A stretch of 64,000 nt of DNA from Porphyra umbilicalis (GCA_002049455.2 KV919070.1:27868-91867), one strand, 5' to 3'. Shown: positions 1 to 12,655, counted from the first letter of the stretch. Made by a program: numbers and translations. Notes: generated from the letters alone by a model not told the origin.

Positions 1-775
1 CTACCGGTGCGGTTGGAGGCGCCCAGTCGCGCGGTGGTCGATCCCATCCGCCCGCCCCTGTGCCGTGTCGGCCGTGCGCAGGTGCGCTGCGCGGTGGAGT
101 GACGGCCCCTCCTGCGGGTGTCACGCGACGCCGGCGGGCCGCCGCCGCTGCGGTGGTGGCGGCGGCACCCCTCTCCCCGCCTTACGCGCCCCCCGCTACG
201 GCAACGTGACTGTACGTGCCCCCGTGCGCGCTCGAGGCTATGAAGCCGGCCGGCGTGTCCGGTGTCGATGCGTCGCCGAGCGCGCCACCGCCCTGAAGGC
301 CAGGGTATTGCACGCACGTGCCTGGAATTCTTTTTCTGTCTACATCTGTCTGCTCTTCTTGTGCCTCGCCTTTTCTTTGCAGGGGGGGCAAGCGGGCGGG
401 GGCTCGGGGCGTTCGTGCCGCTCTCCCCACCGGCTCATGTTAATTTCCACTTGCTTGATTGCACTTGACTGTTGGCTCACATGTCAGCACTACAAAATAC
501 CATTCAAATCAACTACTATAAGCAACAGTGTCAGAGGACTCAGAGGACCATTCACGTGTGGGCTGACAGCGAGGTGAGGAGCGTTGTGAGCCAACCAAAG
601 TGCAACCTGATCCGGCTTTTTTCCTGGATCCCTGACGACGGGAGGGCCCCCGCGACCGGAATACGGCGGGTCGACTTGGAGCCTACAGACGCGAATATTT
701 CTCCTGTGAGTGTCAGATTGGCGCTTTTCAAAGTGGCTGGATATCCAGGAAATTTTTCCCGTAGGGCAGGGAGTG
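1..775 (+). repeat. Dispersed repeat, truncated by window edge (R1 plus tail)
   Basis: This stretch matches 58884-59658 nearly base for base, at a constant offset of 58883. Positions 1-325 are the right part of the R1 repeat (other copies at 23197, 40427 and 58528), and 326-775 is a tail shared only with the 58.5-kb copy. Similarity stops abruptly at 775: here the sequence goes on into unrelated DNA, while at 59659 it runs into the C-terminal codons of a Harbinger transposase. On the minus strand 490-775 encodes the same C-terminal residues as that transposase ORF, so this ORF-like stretch is repeat-derived, not a gene. Confidence 0.85.
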
Positions 776-940
776 GTTGTCTCTGAGGGCGCTTTCTTCA
801 TCTTGATTGACGGCATTAAAAAAGCGCTCGATTTGACTTGCCTCATAGGTGCGTTCAGGGGGGCCGAGCCGAGAAGCTATACGGGGGCGGCGAGCGTCGA
901 GGCCGCCCGCCCGTGCCGATTGACCCTCAGGGTCATTCTA

Positions 941-1255
941 CTGTCCCTGACGCAATTCTGGATCAGCGACCCAAAGCTGGATCACCGGAATTTTCGCTTC
1001 CAGCTCATTTGCCCGTCTTGTTTCTGCGTTTTCTCTCTCCTTCGGCGCTGCTACAAGAATACAACAGCGGAGGGGGAGAAAACACACCAACAGAAAGCCC
1101 AGAGAAAGACGCATCTTTTGCTGTCAATGGCCCTCGTATGCTCGAAAATACACGGCGACGGTCGGGGTGGTGAGGGTTGAGGCCGTCCTGTTGGCGCCAA
1201 GTGCCCGTCACATTGCAGATCCGGCCGATCGACCGCGGTCGGGACCACAAACCGT
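941..1255 (-). mobile_element. One end of a TA-flanked TIR element
   Basis: Starting after TA at 939-940, the first 25 bases (CTGTCCCTGACGCAATTC...) equal the terminal inverted repeat of the element at 61304-62508. The following roughly 300 bases are a diverged reverse complement of 62190-62508, including the second subterminal GATCCAG-type motif. I could not find the opposite terminus downstream, so this looks like a truncated or rearranged copy. Confidence 0.75.
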
Positions 1256-1355
1256 TGATCCGCCGTCCGCTGCTGGCGGAACCTCCCTCCTATAGACCGC
1301 TGCCCCGCCCTTCCTGGCTGCCCCCCCCCCCGCCCCTCGGTCACCCCAGTCTATA

Positions 1356-1405
<50 letters not shown>

Positions 1406-4327
1406 GCTGGTGGAACCTCCCTCCATTTCTACCGCTCCCCCCGCCTCCTGGCTATCCCCCCCCCCCCCCTTGGTCGCACCAGTCTGTATGTGCCCGCTTC
1501 TGCTGTGGGCCACCCCCCCTCCGCTCTTGTCGGCGCCGTCACCGCGGACTCCACGGTGGCGACGACGGCGGGCGTGTCCGCCTCGACGGTAGGCGGCACA
1601 ACGTCCCCTCCCCCCCCCGCGGACACTACAAAGGCAGTGGGCAGCGGAGCTGCGGCCACACTCGCAGCCGGGAGCGTCGTGGCGGCCGCCCCGATGGGGG
1701 AGGCCAGCGGTGCGGCGGTCGCGGCGGCCGGTGCGCCGCCCCCCACTCCGCGGTCGGGGGAGGTAGCAGTGGTAGGGGAAGGCAGTAGGAGTGGGGGGAC
1801 GCAGCGCGATGGTGCGAGCGGCAACGCTGGGGGGAGGCAGTGGCAGTGGTAAACAGCGGCAAGTCGAGCTGTCACGAAGGCGGCTGTAGCCACCCTGGCG
1901 ACATCGTCCAGCTGGAAATGGCTCCACCGGAACCCCGTCTGACAATTCTGCAGATCCAGTGTATTCGGCAGATCGGCACTGACACTGCCCAGTCCAGTGA
2001 ATCACGCGTTTTTTCTGACACTGTTCAATCCAGTGAGTTAGTACCCTGCGCTTCTCTTCCTGCCTACACCTGTTCTGTTTCTTTTCTGGCCGAAACAACA
2101 ACATGGAATGCCACCTATAGTACCATGTGCCCGTTCTGCTCAACTTTGATGAATGTTGGTATGGTCTGATCATTAGAGCACACCCAACAATCCGTATCGA
2201 GTCCACATCCCATCAGATTTAAGAGCGCCACGTACACGAACGTGAAGAGAAATGATTTGGTGTCGAACCTCGTCCGACCCTGATGTTAACACAGGTGCGC
2301 AGGTGAGGTGTATTTATTGAATAACACGGGGCTACGTCTTGAAATCAAGATGAACATTTGTGGAAATCCGAACCCTCACTGTTGGCTCTGCGGTTCCACA
2401 AGAGGCAGGCTCAGATGCCTTCTGTGGGACGCTCGAAGTGCCAGGTGTGAAAAGTGCGATTGGCATGGAGTATGCTGGCGATCAGAGTTGAATTCGAGGC
2501 AAGCGTCTTCGAGCAGAGGGCCGCGTGCCCAGAAATCGTCTGCTATTAACCGATCTGTAGCATATCTCTGCTCCCAATTGGCAATTGGCCACAAGTAGCC
2601 TCCTTGACGGGCCAAAGCCCATGTATTGTGGGAATTGGCCTGTGGCACGCCCTTTGGGGGGTTACTTCGGCATTGTTCATTTCTTATTGTTTGTTTGCTT
2701 GCCTGTCTTCTTTGTCTGCCGGCACTCATTACGATCGCTTGTGATCGGACGGTCGATCGACCGGTGCCCTCGTTTGTATTAAATCACCGTGGGTCCGCGG
2801 TCGCCGTCGTGGGCACCACCCGGCTCCCCATCGGATGCCCTTCAACAAAAGGTATTTCTTCCTCGCCGCGACCGCGATAGAACTCGCTTTATTTCTTGGC
2901 TACGGTGGGTCTCAGTACACTGGTAAATGATCTAACGTTATTAATACCATACGATCGTTCCGTCATTTCAGACGTCGTTTCAGGTCACCACGTGTCTCGC
3001 AGGCAGCAGACGCAATATGAGGTCGCCAGGTTATATCGGAAACTGACGCCAACACTTCCAAAAGACAGGTGACCTGGCTATGATGCTTCACGGATCCACA
3101 AGCTGAGCAGGAGTCGTGGAGATCTGGTTTCCATGCCCTTTTTCGGCAACAGCAGGCTGCGGTCGGCCGAGCTACGTTGCCGAGAGACGCTGACAGAAGC
3201 GCACGAGACGCGGCGATATCCGCCGCCTGTCGCACTTGGGGGCTTTCGAGCGACAGCTGGCCCTGATACGTTCCCATTCCCCCTACGCGGCAACGTAAGA
3301 GCCGTAGAAGCACTATCGGTGGTTGGTTTTTGTTTTGCTCCCTCTAGTCTGATGTGGCGCAGCTTTTTTGTTGGCAGGCGGAGCCAGCAAGGCGCGAGCC
3401 GCAGAAATACAGTCGAAGGGCTCCTCTTCGCACCCCCACAGTGGGTTTTGACACGTCCAGACAGCACCTCACGATGCCCGGAAAAGCTGACCACTGATAG
3501 CATTGCACGTGCGTCCGAGATGACCCTCTCTCTTAAGACATGTTTGCAGGCCTAGAGCAAATCCAGAACAAGAATAGTCGCAGCCTGGCGGGAGCCGTGG
3601 CTGTGGAGCCTTGTATCGCATTGGCGCAAGCAGTGTTCTCGACAGGTCCATTCGCATTCGCGCAGGCGCTGTTCTCCAGGGTGCCGGCAGGCAGGGGGGC
3701 GGGGAACAGGCAATCACGACTTCCTTCCGGGTGTCGGTGGAGCCTGCAGGGGTGCGACGGAGAAAGCGGAATCACAACAAGCTTCCGAGAATCGTAGAAA
3801 GCTGACAGCCATAAAAGCAGTGGCGCCTAGTGGCCCGTCCGCGCAGCCGCTGTACTTTGTAAGCCCGCACTGGTCGTGTGGAAGGCCCACGGTGCTTTCT
3901 TGGTAGGGAGGTCACAGGCCACGGAGGGGTCGCTAAGAAACGTGTCAGCCATCGGAGCCGACCGCTTCTCGTGCCTTCCGACCGGCGCGCTCACCAGTTT
4001 TCACAACGGCGCTCACCACCGTGCCGTGTCTACCCACCCACCATTCTCTCGCCTTCCTTCACGGCACCCACCCGCCCACCGCTCACTTCCAACACGCACG
4101 CACACACCTCCCCCTGACCTACATACTTCTGTGCATCTGACGTCGTGCACGCACGAGGCCCCATTCGACCAGGCCATCACGAGTGTCACCGTCGCTGCTC
4201 CCTTTGCGCGCAGGACGTTGCTTCAGGCCTCTTCACTGCGACGTTGGCCACTCTCTCGGCCAAGCCGTCTGCGTCGTACTCTCACGGACTCCTGGCTCAG
4301 CCGTGCTGCGCGCGGCGCTCGCTCGAC
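1256..4327. other. No supported gene; poly-C tract and GC-skewed low complexity
   Basis: Positions 1358-1403 are an almost unbroken run of about 46 C, and 1321-1800 is rich in C-runs and GGC/CCG steps. This opens long antiphase ORFs (poly-Pro on +, poly-Gly on -) that I treat as artefacts. Between about 1965 and 2040 two related stretches occur, each with GACACTG followed by a TCCAGTGA-like motif. From 2200 to 4327 I see nothing that reads as a gene or element. Confidence 0.6.
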
Positions 4328-5578
4328 ATGTACGAGCGCGCCATGGTCGAGGCTACCATGAGTGGCCAGAACGCGGCCAAGAAGATCATCACTGTCATCC
4401 CCAAGGACGTTGAGTCGTTGGCGGCCTTTGAAAAGGCCGGTGGCACCAGCAACGCCGGGACGTGCGCGGTTTATACCCCGGTGATTTATAAGACGGCCAA
4501 GGCGGATGGTGCGGCCTCGGACGAGGCCGGTGCCTGCCGCTGCAAGCGCAAGGCCGAAGAGCATCCGGCCACAGCTGGCCAGGTCGTCAAGGTCGCCAAG
4601 CGTCGAGAGATGAGGGACCAAGGGCACGCCAACGCTGCCGCGATGCACATTGAAGGTGTTTCCAATGTTGGCTCTCAGAGGAGCGTGGCTGTTTATTCGT
4701 CCAAGGTTGCAACGCTGCTGTCGGCCCCTCTTACTGTATAGCAGCTCACGGCCACCTACGAGATCCTGGCCGGTCATTTTAAGCGTTCTCTCGCGGCCGT
4801 TGAATCTCTGGGCCTGCAGTGGACGACAAGGCAGCAGCGGGCGGCGCTGCGTGGCGCTACTATTGAGCAGCGCGCCGTCGCCTACCTTTTGGCCGCGCGC
4901 TTGTTTGCGGCCAAGATGCGGCAGTGGGCGGCCATCAAGCTCTACTGGACCGAGAGGCGCCAGTGCGTCGAGGCCCAGAAGGCGGTTGACGACGCTGGGC
5001 CACATGGCATGGCCTACGTGAATTGCACGGCAATCCGCGAAGGATACACCGGCGTGGGTAAGAAGGAGGTGTTGGCAGCCGACGCGGCTATGGCTGCCGC
5101 ATTGGCGGCCGACGCGGCTATGGCTGCCGCATTGGCGGCCATCCGCGCGATCCGCTCGAATGCAACCGTGCAGGGGAATGCCACCGTGCAGGGGAAGGGT
5201 CATTCCAAGGCCGGCGCGTCGTCGACCCGAGCGCCGGACTTGGTCAGGGGAGAGGCGGCGGCGGCCTCTGTGGGGGTGGCGGGGATGGCAACGGGCAAGG
5301 CCGGTCCGGCCTCCGAGCGCGCGTCAGGCAAAGGGAAGGGAAAGGCCAAGGCCGTGGTGGCCTATGTTGAAGACGACGACGCTGACGACTTCGTCATCGT
5401 CAAAGTGAGTTTGGCCAATCCGCTGGCCAAGCAGGTCAAGAAGAAGGCGGAACAGATCAAGGCCAAGGCCGAGCTGGGTTCGAGCGTGACCGCCGGGATG
5501 GCGTCCGCAGCTGCCAAGGCCGGGGTTCTTGGGTACAGGTATGCCGAGCACGACGATTCTGAGTGGGCAAAGTCCTAG
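4328..5578 (+). CDS. Hypothetical Ala/Lys-rich protein, one predicted intron
   Basis: I do not recognise the family. From the ATG at 4328 the frame runs to a TAG at 4739-4741 and then stays open in the same frame to the TAG ending at 5578. The in-frame stop sits at the end of a pyrimidine-rich stretch (CCTCTTACTGTATAG) that looks like a 3' splice site, so a short intron ending at 4741 is likely. Candidate donors that keep phase 0 are at 4685, 4691 and 4706. The protein has a basic N-terminal half, a helical middle part rich in Ala, Arg and Gln, a duplicated decapeptide (AADAAMAAAL twice, 30-bp repeat near 5078-5137), a duplicated NATVQG, an acidic stretch (EDDDADDF) and a Lys/Ala-rich tail. 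Nuclear or DNA-associated character is inference. The antisense ORF over this region is a shadow. Confidence 0.5.
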
Positions 5579-5654
5579 GGAGCATGTGACGAAAGAGTGA
5601 CTCGAGGTGACTTGGAGGGGTCGGTCTATGAACTTCGTGAGCAGCGGGGAGGGT

Positions 5655-5770
5655 AGCGCGGCACCGTTTGTATGACTCGGCCGCAATGAGGAGTGTTTGG
5701 CGGCCGCGTGTACGACGCGGCCGCCCTGAAGAGGTTGGCCCGGCCGCTCGTACGTGGCGGCCGCGGTGAT
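5655..5770. repeat. Array of CGGCCGC motifs
   Basis: At least four GGCCGC palindromes are spaced about 25-35 bases apart just downstream of the hypothetical gene ending at 5578. A similar cluster lies upstream of the transposase at 60.8 kb. It may be a subterminal repeat of an unrecognised element or protein-binding sites; no boundary was found. Confidence 0.45.
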
Positions 5771-7714
5771 GCTGGCGCCGTCACATGATACCGTAGTGTA
5801 GTTCTCTCTGTCATGAGGGCGTGGGCATAATGCGTTCGTTTTCCATGTGTTGTGGCTTTGCCTGAAAAACAGTCGCGCGCGCGTGGCATCTTCTTCACAT
5901 GTAATGGAGGCGTCGGGACATTGTCGCGAGGAGCATGCGAGACCTCCACTTGGCCCGAGAGCGCCAGGTCCTTTTTTCTCAGTGGCTTGATGGCAGGCAC
6001 TTTTTGCTCATCCGCTCCCAGGGAGACAGTTGCTCCTTGGCGCAGGACTAGTGCTCGAGATGTGGCGGAGACTGAGTCAGACGCGTAGCTTGAAAGGCAC
6101 CCACCCGCACGAGCGTGTCTCTCGCCTTGTGCATCATCGCACTGAGAATTTTCAGGGTTTTCAGCGGAAGGCATCAGTGCCACCGTTTCGCACTCCTTCC
6201 GTTTTGTGGATCTCACCTTGCAACATCGGGCACAGCTGTCCAATAAAAACGCCGATTAATCGTGCCACGCAAAATGGCGCGTCGCGGGATCTGGAAGCCC
6301 AGCCTCGGGATCATGAGCGATAGAGACACGTACGCGAGTGGCAGCAGGTTGCCCGGCCGCGTGGCTGCGGGTGGCCCGGTATGGTTGGCGGTCTGTACGT
6401 ACATGGCTGTCAGCAGCGGTTCTGATTGGCCGCAGGGATGAACGAGTTCGTCGACAGCTGAGCATTTGGGCGCCACTGCGTCCAATTTAGACACGTGCGT
6501 TGAAAGAAGCGTGAGGCGTGGCCACGGCCTTTTTTGGTGGCACCGGATGGGCTCTTGGTGAGGCTATAGGCTCCTGTGCCACTCTGATATTCACTGACAC
6601 GGCGGGCCCGACGGGATTGGCCAGGCGCCGCATGGCGGCGGGCCACGACCTGCACACAGATATCTCCGCACAGTTGACAGACGCTTTACACGTGTGGCTG
6701 CCCCTGCTCGGTCGGCCCATGTCAGGTGATCTCTGTTTTCCGCGTGTAGCCACTGTCTACGGCTGCGCTGCAAGCACAGCAAGGAATGCCAACAACATAA
6801 ACCTTCACGTGATTCACCACTGTCTCTCGGGCCCATTACGCATCCCTGTCAGGGTGGCCATCTGCGCTGCTCGTGCACAATTTAAAGATCACACACCTAG
6901 AAAAGCTGGCCCGAGCTCGACAGCCAAGCTGTCATGCGGGGCTTCCGATCCCTCCTGAAAGGGGCTCAGACGATCGCAGAGTAAACTGAGGCGGAACATG
7001 CAATTCGGATTGCGGGCCACCAAATCTGAGGCACAAAAGGCGATAACCCTCTCTCGTGAGATCGGACAGCACCCTCTGAGAGGCCACTTGACGGCGTGCC
7101 GCTTGTTCCGCGGCCTGGAATGAGATTTCCCAGCCTCGTCTTGCCCAGTCTCATTGGGCCTGCACGCCTCGTTTCGGGGCTCTGACTCACACCCCCTTTG
7201 CCCTGGGCCCTCAGTGAGCCACAGCCTCCTTCACCGGGCCCGAGTTGAGGCGCAACCTCTCTCTGTCGCGCTCTGGCCTAGGCGTCGCAAGCCTCGTGCA
7301 GGGCGCCGTCTGCGCCCGGCCGGTCGCAGGCCGCCCTGTGCACCCGGCCGGTCGCAGGCCGCCGTCAGCGCCCTGCCGTTTGCCACTACTTGCAGGGGGC
7401 CGTCAGCGCCCTGCCTCTTGCAGCGGATCGTCAGCGCCCAGACGCTTGTGAAGGCCTGGACGCGGCCTTGCGCTTTCCTGTATCTCCGGCGAGCTGCTGC
7501 GCTGCCATTACCTCTGTGTCGGCCGCTTGCGAGCAACGGCCGTTTTTTTTGACCGCAGTCACTTCCAGGCCGTCACTGGCCTCACTTCTCATCGTGTCTA
7601 CACTGCGAGCGGCAGCGACCTAGCCACCTACCTGTCGCTGTGGCTGTGGTTTTGCGGAACAGCGGATCCAGTAACCCCCTACGGCTCATTCCGAACCCAG
7701 CCCGAGCTGGCCAC
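5771..7714. other. No supported gene; short direct repeats
   Basis: Only short, unconvincing ORFs occur here. At about 7315-7370 a unit containing CCGGCCGGTCGCAGGCCGCC occurs twice in tandem, followed by looser GTCAGCGCCCTGCC copies to about 7440. I see no domain or promoter. Confidence 0.5.
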
Positions 7715-10700
7715 ATGGCTACCCCCCCCCCTACTTTCCGTATGACGCAGACCCCGACGCCGCCACGCGTAGCCCCGGAGGCGTCGGCGCCAGCCCCTCG
7801 TGACACAGCAGGGTCGACGTGCCCACACCCCTCATCCCCTATGCCGAACTGCTCCGACTCTGGCGGCGACGATGCTTCTTCACCACCGAATCGTGCGGCG
7901 AAACCTGCGGCTACCGCGGTGATGCCGGAGGTGGCTGACACTGGACCTGGGGTGGCCGAGATGCAGACGACTCGCAGTCGCACCCGAGGCGACTCCCCCG
8001 GCGTACACTCCCCGCACGCGGTATGGGCCCCGGGCCCCAACCATCTCGGATTCGCAGCTGCAGCGGTGGCTACGGAGCATCTGCACCCTTTGTAAGCTGT
8101 CGCAGCGGGTAAGTGCCAACGTTGCAATGTGCCCTAGCACCAGGGGCTTTTGATTCCGTCACTTTTCATAGAATCTGAATATACTCCAGTTGCGCTGACA
8201 TGCACTCAGATTTGAGTTTTTGATGATATCATGTATCTGGATTCGGATCTGACCTCGTCGGTCGGATTCAGGATCAGCATTATATTCGGATATGTTATCG
8301 CTCCGATTTCGATTATAATCTGTGTACCTAGAGTGAGAATATTCCGTCCGAGGACACTTCTGCGCAAATAGGGATCGACGCATGTACCAACGAGAGGTTG
8401 TCCGACGACGCCGCCAACACAGTCTAGCGCCAGCCAACGTACGTTGTGAGGTGGTCTCAATCTCCTGGGAAACTGGAGTGGTATGGTGTACCTGCACGAT
8501 TCCAGCGTGCAAACTAAAAGCTACAATCTCGTGGTCGGACACAGAAAGATTTGTGGTGCTGCGGGCAGTGCTCCCGAAGTCACGAAGAGTGCTCGTCGGG
8601 GTGCAACAGTGGTCGACGCTGGAGGGTGTTGTGACAGCAAAGAGGCGCAGTTTTCATGCGACGAGAAGCAGGGCGGCAGGGCTGCTCCTCACGCGAAGGG
8701 GATGGGATCATGCTGCGGATACCCAAACACCTTCACGTCGTGGTCCGGGCATCCGGCTCAGGTGTGCCAGACACATTTCTCTCTTAGTTGCGAAGGTCCA
8801 GTCCCTATCGCATATCTGGTAGCCAACATTGGCATCTTGTTCGCCTGCGGCGTCGCAAGGGCTGCCCCAGACTGTTGTTGTAGCGCACAGCCAATTCCGG
8901 GACTCGGATAAACTCAGGCAAAGTATCTCCACTCTGATTACATTATATCCTGACCTCAGAGAATTATTAAGGCACATTATAATCGTCGGTGCATGGACAG
9001 AGTACATTAAGAATACGCAGCTACGGCATGAATATGGATATATCCGAGTATACTGTGCGGATATATCTAGCTCAACTTTATCCACCTCAGCCCCTGCCTA
9101 GCACCTGCCCGTGCCCGTGGGCTGTCCGGCCCGCCGCGCAGCTGGGCTGGGGGTGGACGTGGATTTCGCAGGGGAACCGTGGGGTTTAGAGCCGCACGGT
9201 GGAGCGGCGTGCGCATCGCCGCTGTTGCTCTCTGTGTCGGTGCGCTGCTTCTGTCGGCAGCGAGCACGTGACGTGCCCGCCGTGGTGCCCCTACCCCTGG
9301 GCATCCCCGGAGAAGATCAGGATTCCCCCTGATGAGAACGGCCGTGAGCAGACCGTCAACTGGGAAGGCTACCAGCACCGACTGGCCCAGCAACGTGAGG
9401 CCGAGGTGGAGGCCGCAAGAGCCAAGCCACCGCGCTGGGAGCGCCTTCTCACGATGCCTAACGCCAAGGGCCGGCGCGAGGAGTTCTGGGTCAACCTCAA
9501 TCTGCCCCAGCCGCCGGTCGGGTGGGAGCCTAAGGGTTTGGGCCGACTGCCTCTCCCTCGGGACAAAAAGCGGCCTTGGCCGACTTTCTTGCGACGGCCG
9601 CTGTGACTTTGGCCGCGCTGCCCGTGTCGACGTCTGCAACCATTCTCGAGAACAAGGGCGATTGCAATCTACTTCTTTCTCCTCAACGTCTGGCCAACAC
9701 ACGGCCGATGCGGACGGCCAGCACACGGCCGACTTCACCTGCAACGATGGACCGCTGGATACTGGTGCAGAACCGACGCCGACGGACGAGATCGCACCGG
9801 TTGCGGCGCCACCCGCACGGCCTGCGTCACCAAGGTCGGCGGCTTAATTTTCAACACGACCGGGGCGAGACGAGCAGACAACGACGGAGCGCGACGGCGA
9901 GCTTGCCTGGCATGCTGCCCGGCGACTGGAAGGGTCGTCGCTCGAGACTGAGGAGGAGCGGCTGCGTGCCGAAGTGACCAGGCTCCATGCCGAGGCCGCC
10001 GCATCTCGCGGCTTCTTGGAGGAGGGACAGCAGCAGGCTAACCCGCGTGCCAATGCCGGCGGCTGCGGCCGCGGCACGCGCGGTGTTTCATGGATCGAGG
10101 CCGAGCGTAGCATCCTCGCCTGCGTCTACAGGGAGGCAACGTTGAACTCAGAGGTGGGTATGGACCAGACCCTGGAGAATTTTGACAAGGACGTGTCGGA
10201 CCGCTTCCGCCGCCGTCTTCCAGACGACATGAACCAAGTCCAGCGACGGCGCGCACGCTCAACCTCTGCAATCATGAAGGAGCTGAGGTACGGCATCTTC
10301 CCCAGCATCAAGCGCTTCAAGGCGTGCTACTTGGCGGTACTCAGGCTCAAGATGACGGGGCATCCAACGCCGGAGCAGCTCGTTGGCGCGGCCAAGGCCA
10401 AGTACAATGGCCTCAACCCTTATGATGGCCTCAAACCCACTGTGTCTGACAAGCTCCCGTGCCCTCCACTGAGCAACTGGCGCATCCTGAAGGAGATTGA
10501 CCGCTTTGGTGGTGGGGCGACAGTCGTGCCTCTGGCAGGTACTGCGGCGCACCGCAACTCGACAACGCCGGGCGCTTCACAGGCCGAGGCCGCTGACTTA
10601 GATCCAATATATCTTGGCAACAACGACGACGGGGAGGACGCCCACCTTGCCACCGACGGCAACGACGATGGCGACGGGAGCACCCCGATGTCTTCGTCCT

Positions 10701-11209
10701 TTGCCCGTGGCAAGAAGAGCGTTTTTCAAGAGCTGCTTATCGGCTGTAAAGCCGCCAAGGCCGCCACAAGAGCTGAGGTTCATCTCATGAGCGAGGTTGC
10801 CGCCAGCACGGCCGCCCTGGAGTCGCTCGCCGACTCGGCGGCGCAGCGAACTGCTTTGGGGTTTTGGTCAACTCCGATGGCAGTCAAATCGGAGTGCGAC
10901 CGCAGATGGTGGGCGCTGGAGACTCGCCGGCGACTGCAGCAGGCCGAGGACAAGGACAGGGACGAGCGCCGCCCACAAGACGGCGGGGACTTCGAGATGT
11001 CCTCTGAGGGGCCACCACATCGTGGCCGTGGTGGTTCAAGCCGCGGCGTCGGGCGCCGCCGTGGACGTGCTGAGCTCCAAGGTGATCTAAATTGCAAAGA
11101 GGAGGAGTACTTGCACGCTTCTCACTCACGCGGTGATGGCGGCCGTGGTCAGGCTTCCGTTTGTGGCCGGGGACGCGGTCGCTGTGCTGACCCTGGTTGC
11201 GGCCAATGA
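7715..11209 (+). CDS. Myb/SANT-like DNA-binding protein of PIF/Harbinger type (multi-exon)
   Basis: Exon 1 runs from the ATG at 7715 to about 8091, where GTAAGC follows. The matching acceptor (CTTCTGTCGGCAG) ends at 9260, and the exon phase fits: two bases of a codon before, one after. Exon 2 then reads EHVTCPPWCPYPW and on through a charged, Trp-rich segment to about 9600. A further frame change before about 9850 needs one or two more introns that I could not place. The last large exon (open from about 9848 to the stop at 11209) holds a coiled-coil-like stretch (LETEEERLRAEVTRLHAEAA) and then a trihelix-like region: VSWIEAERSILACVYREAT, RSTSAIMKELRYGIFPSIK and FKACYLAVLRLKMTGHPT. This pattern of spaced aromatic residues resembles the plant Myb-like partner proteins of PIF/Harbinger elements. 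It faces a Harbinger transposase pseudogene at 12656-14184, so the pair probably belonged to one element. A hAT MITE sits in intron 1. Confidence 0.6.
8092..9260 (+). other. Predicted GT-AG intron enlarged by a hAT MITE
   Basis: Donor GTAAGC is at 8092 and acceptor GGCAG ends at 9260. Phase 2 matches on both sides and both flanking exons have protein-like composition. Another good donor, GTAAGTGCC, lies at 8109-8117, but an in-frame stop precedes it. About 956 of the 1169 bases belong to the MITE at 8141-9096, so without it the intron would be roughly 205 nt. Confidence 0.6.
8141..9096. mobile_element. hAT-type non-autonomous element (MITE), perfect 8-bp TSD
   Basis: The ends are CAGGGGCT at 8141 and its inverted copy AGCCCCTG ending at 9096. 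The duplication CCTAGCAC occurs on both sides (8133-8140 and 9097-9104), exactly 8 bp as expected of hAT transposition. Both ends are unusually AT-rich for the window and carry many TATCCG/CGGATA-like motifs (about 8160-8350 and 8930-9080), probably subterminal binding sites. No transposase ORF is present. Confidence 0.92.
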
Positions 11210-11227
11210 AGCAAGCGGACGCGGACG

Positions 11228-11700
11228 GTGCGCTTTGCTGATGTGACTTTCTCCTCTTCCACTTCCACTTTGTCTTCGCCTGCCTCCCGTCCTCCACCGA
11301 CCTCCAGCCAACCGTGTCAATCTCAGCAGGTGCGTTCTTCTCCCAACGACAAAGAGAATGATCATGAGATCTACGACATGGGGGAAGACCACCGCCAAGT
11401 GCCACCACCGCCGACTCCTGTTGGCTCCCAGGTCGAGCCGACCACCTCTGTCGAGGCGGCCGCTGACGCGGCCGCCGCGCTGGTGGCAGGCGCTCTGACG
11501 AGTGGCAGCGCCGACGAAGGGATCAGCGGCGGCGTGGGCAATGACGGTTCCCCTGATGGACAAGGACTCGGATGCTGAGGTGGCCGGCCGAGGCCGACGC
11601 GGTCGCGCCAAGACATCTACCGCGTCCGGGACCGCGGCATTGTTCAACACCTGCCTTGGCTCAGGCCGGGTGGATCGACTTCTCCAAGAACGAACAAGGT
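11228..11700 (+). CDS. Possible 3' exon of the Myb-like gene
   Basis: An open frame from 11228 to 11578 reads as Ser/Pro-rich, then acidic (PNDKENDHEIYDMGEDHRQV), then Ala-rich, and looks more protein-like than its surroundings. A shift to another frame around 11550 continues as a basic segment (DSDAEVAGRGRRGRAK). It lies directly after the stop at 11209, so it may be a further exon of that gene or part of the same decayed element. There is no domain match. Confidence 0.3.
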
Positions 11701-12655
11701 AAGGCCCTCAGATCCGCGCCGCGCAAGAGGACGGCCGCGTGTCGTTGCCGCATTAACACACTGAGCGTGATACCTTGTGTCGTGCAGCAGTGTCCGCTGC
11801 ATCAATTGTGTCTTGGGCTTTTTCTACTTGCTTTTCCGTTTCTTTCGTGTCTCGTTCTCCATTATCCTACTCTACCACTTTGCATTGTGCATGTTCTTTG
11901 CGCGATGATGCCTTTCCTTTGCGTCAAGCGCTGTACAGCAAATGGCCTGTCTCTTTGGGCCGACATCTACACGACAAAGCCGGCAGAAGTTCTCTTTGAG
12001 AAATATGGGTTGTGCCGAAGGTCCAGGCCAGAGGAGGAAGAAATAGGCAAAGGCGAGAAGGGCAGAGGCAGGAAGAGGGAGGCGAAGGGGCGAGGTGAAG
12101 GCGGCCACGAATGGGCCACATGTGGTGTAGGGCGACGTTGGGGCTGGGGCTGGCTAGTGCGCTAAGATCAGGCTTAAGAAATGATGAAGGCCACGCCAGG
12201 CAACGTCAGAATGTCGGCCATACAATGACTGCTGGCACATGGACCACCCAGAGGAATCTACAAGGCCGGAACCCGAAGCCGAAAGCACACAAACGCCGTT
12301 CGAATGTCTCATCCAGCTGTCTTGACAAGTGTCTGGGGAGACTTGTATCATTATTTTTCATTCGTGGTGCGGCCAACGCACTATGCTCACACTCGCTTTG
12401 CGGCCAACGCACCGGGCTGACGCTGGCGTTTCGGGCAGCATACTGAGCTGACGCTCGCGCTTCGGTCCCGACAAACGCAGTGGCCACGGTTACCCTGTCC
12501 ATCGTTGACTGGTCACCCGCGCTCGGCGTCATCCCCTCGAGGGCAAGACATGAAGACATGTGTGTCAAGGAAAAATAAACCCTGCCCAGCGGGGGAAAAA
12601 AAACCCATTTGTTGTATGCCGCGTGCTACACACGCCCCCGGCATGCTAGCCAAAA
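11701..12655. other. No supported gene between the two convergent Harbinger genes
   Basis: This is the intergenic side shared by the + strand Myb-like gene and the - strand transposase. An AATAAA occurs on + at about 12571-12576, followed by an A-run at about 12595-12602, which could serve as a polyadenylation region for the + strand gene. No ORF looks real. Confidence 0.4.

Noticed and set aside
1208..2206. Minus-strand 332-residue ORF with poly-Gly
   Set aside because: It is kept open by the C-run at 1358-1403 and GC-skew, has no domain, and overlaps the transposon end at 941-1255.
4223..5203. Minus-strand 326-residue ORF
   Set aside because: It is antisense to the more protein-like + strand reading with an intron-like in-frame stop, and shows no motif.
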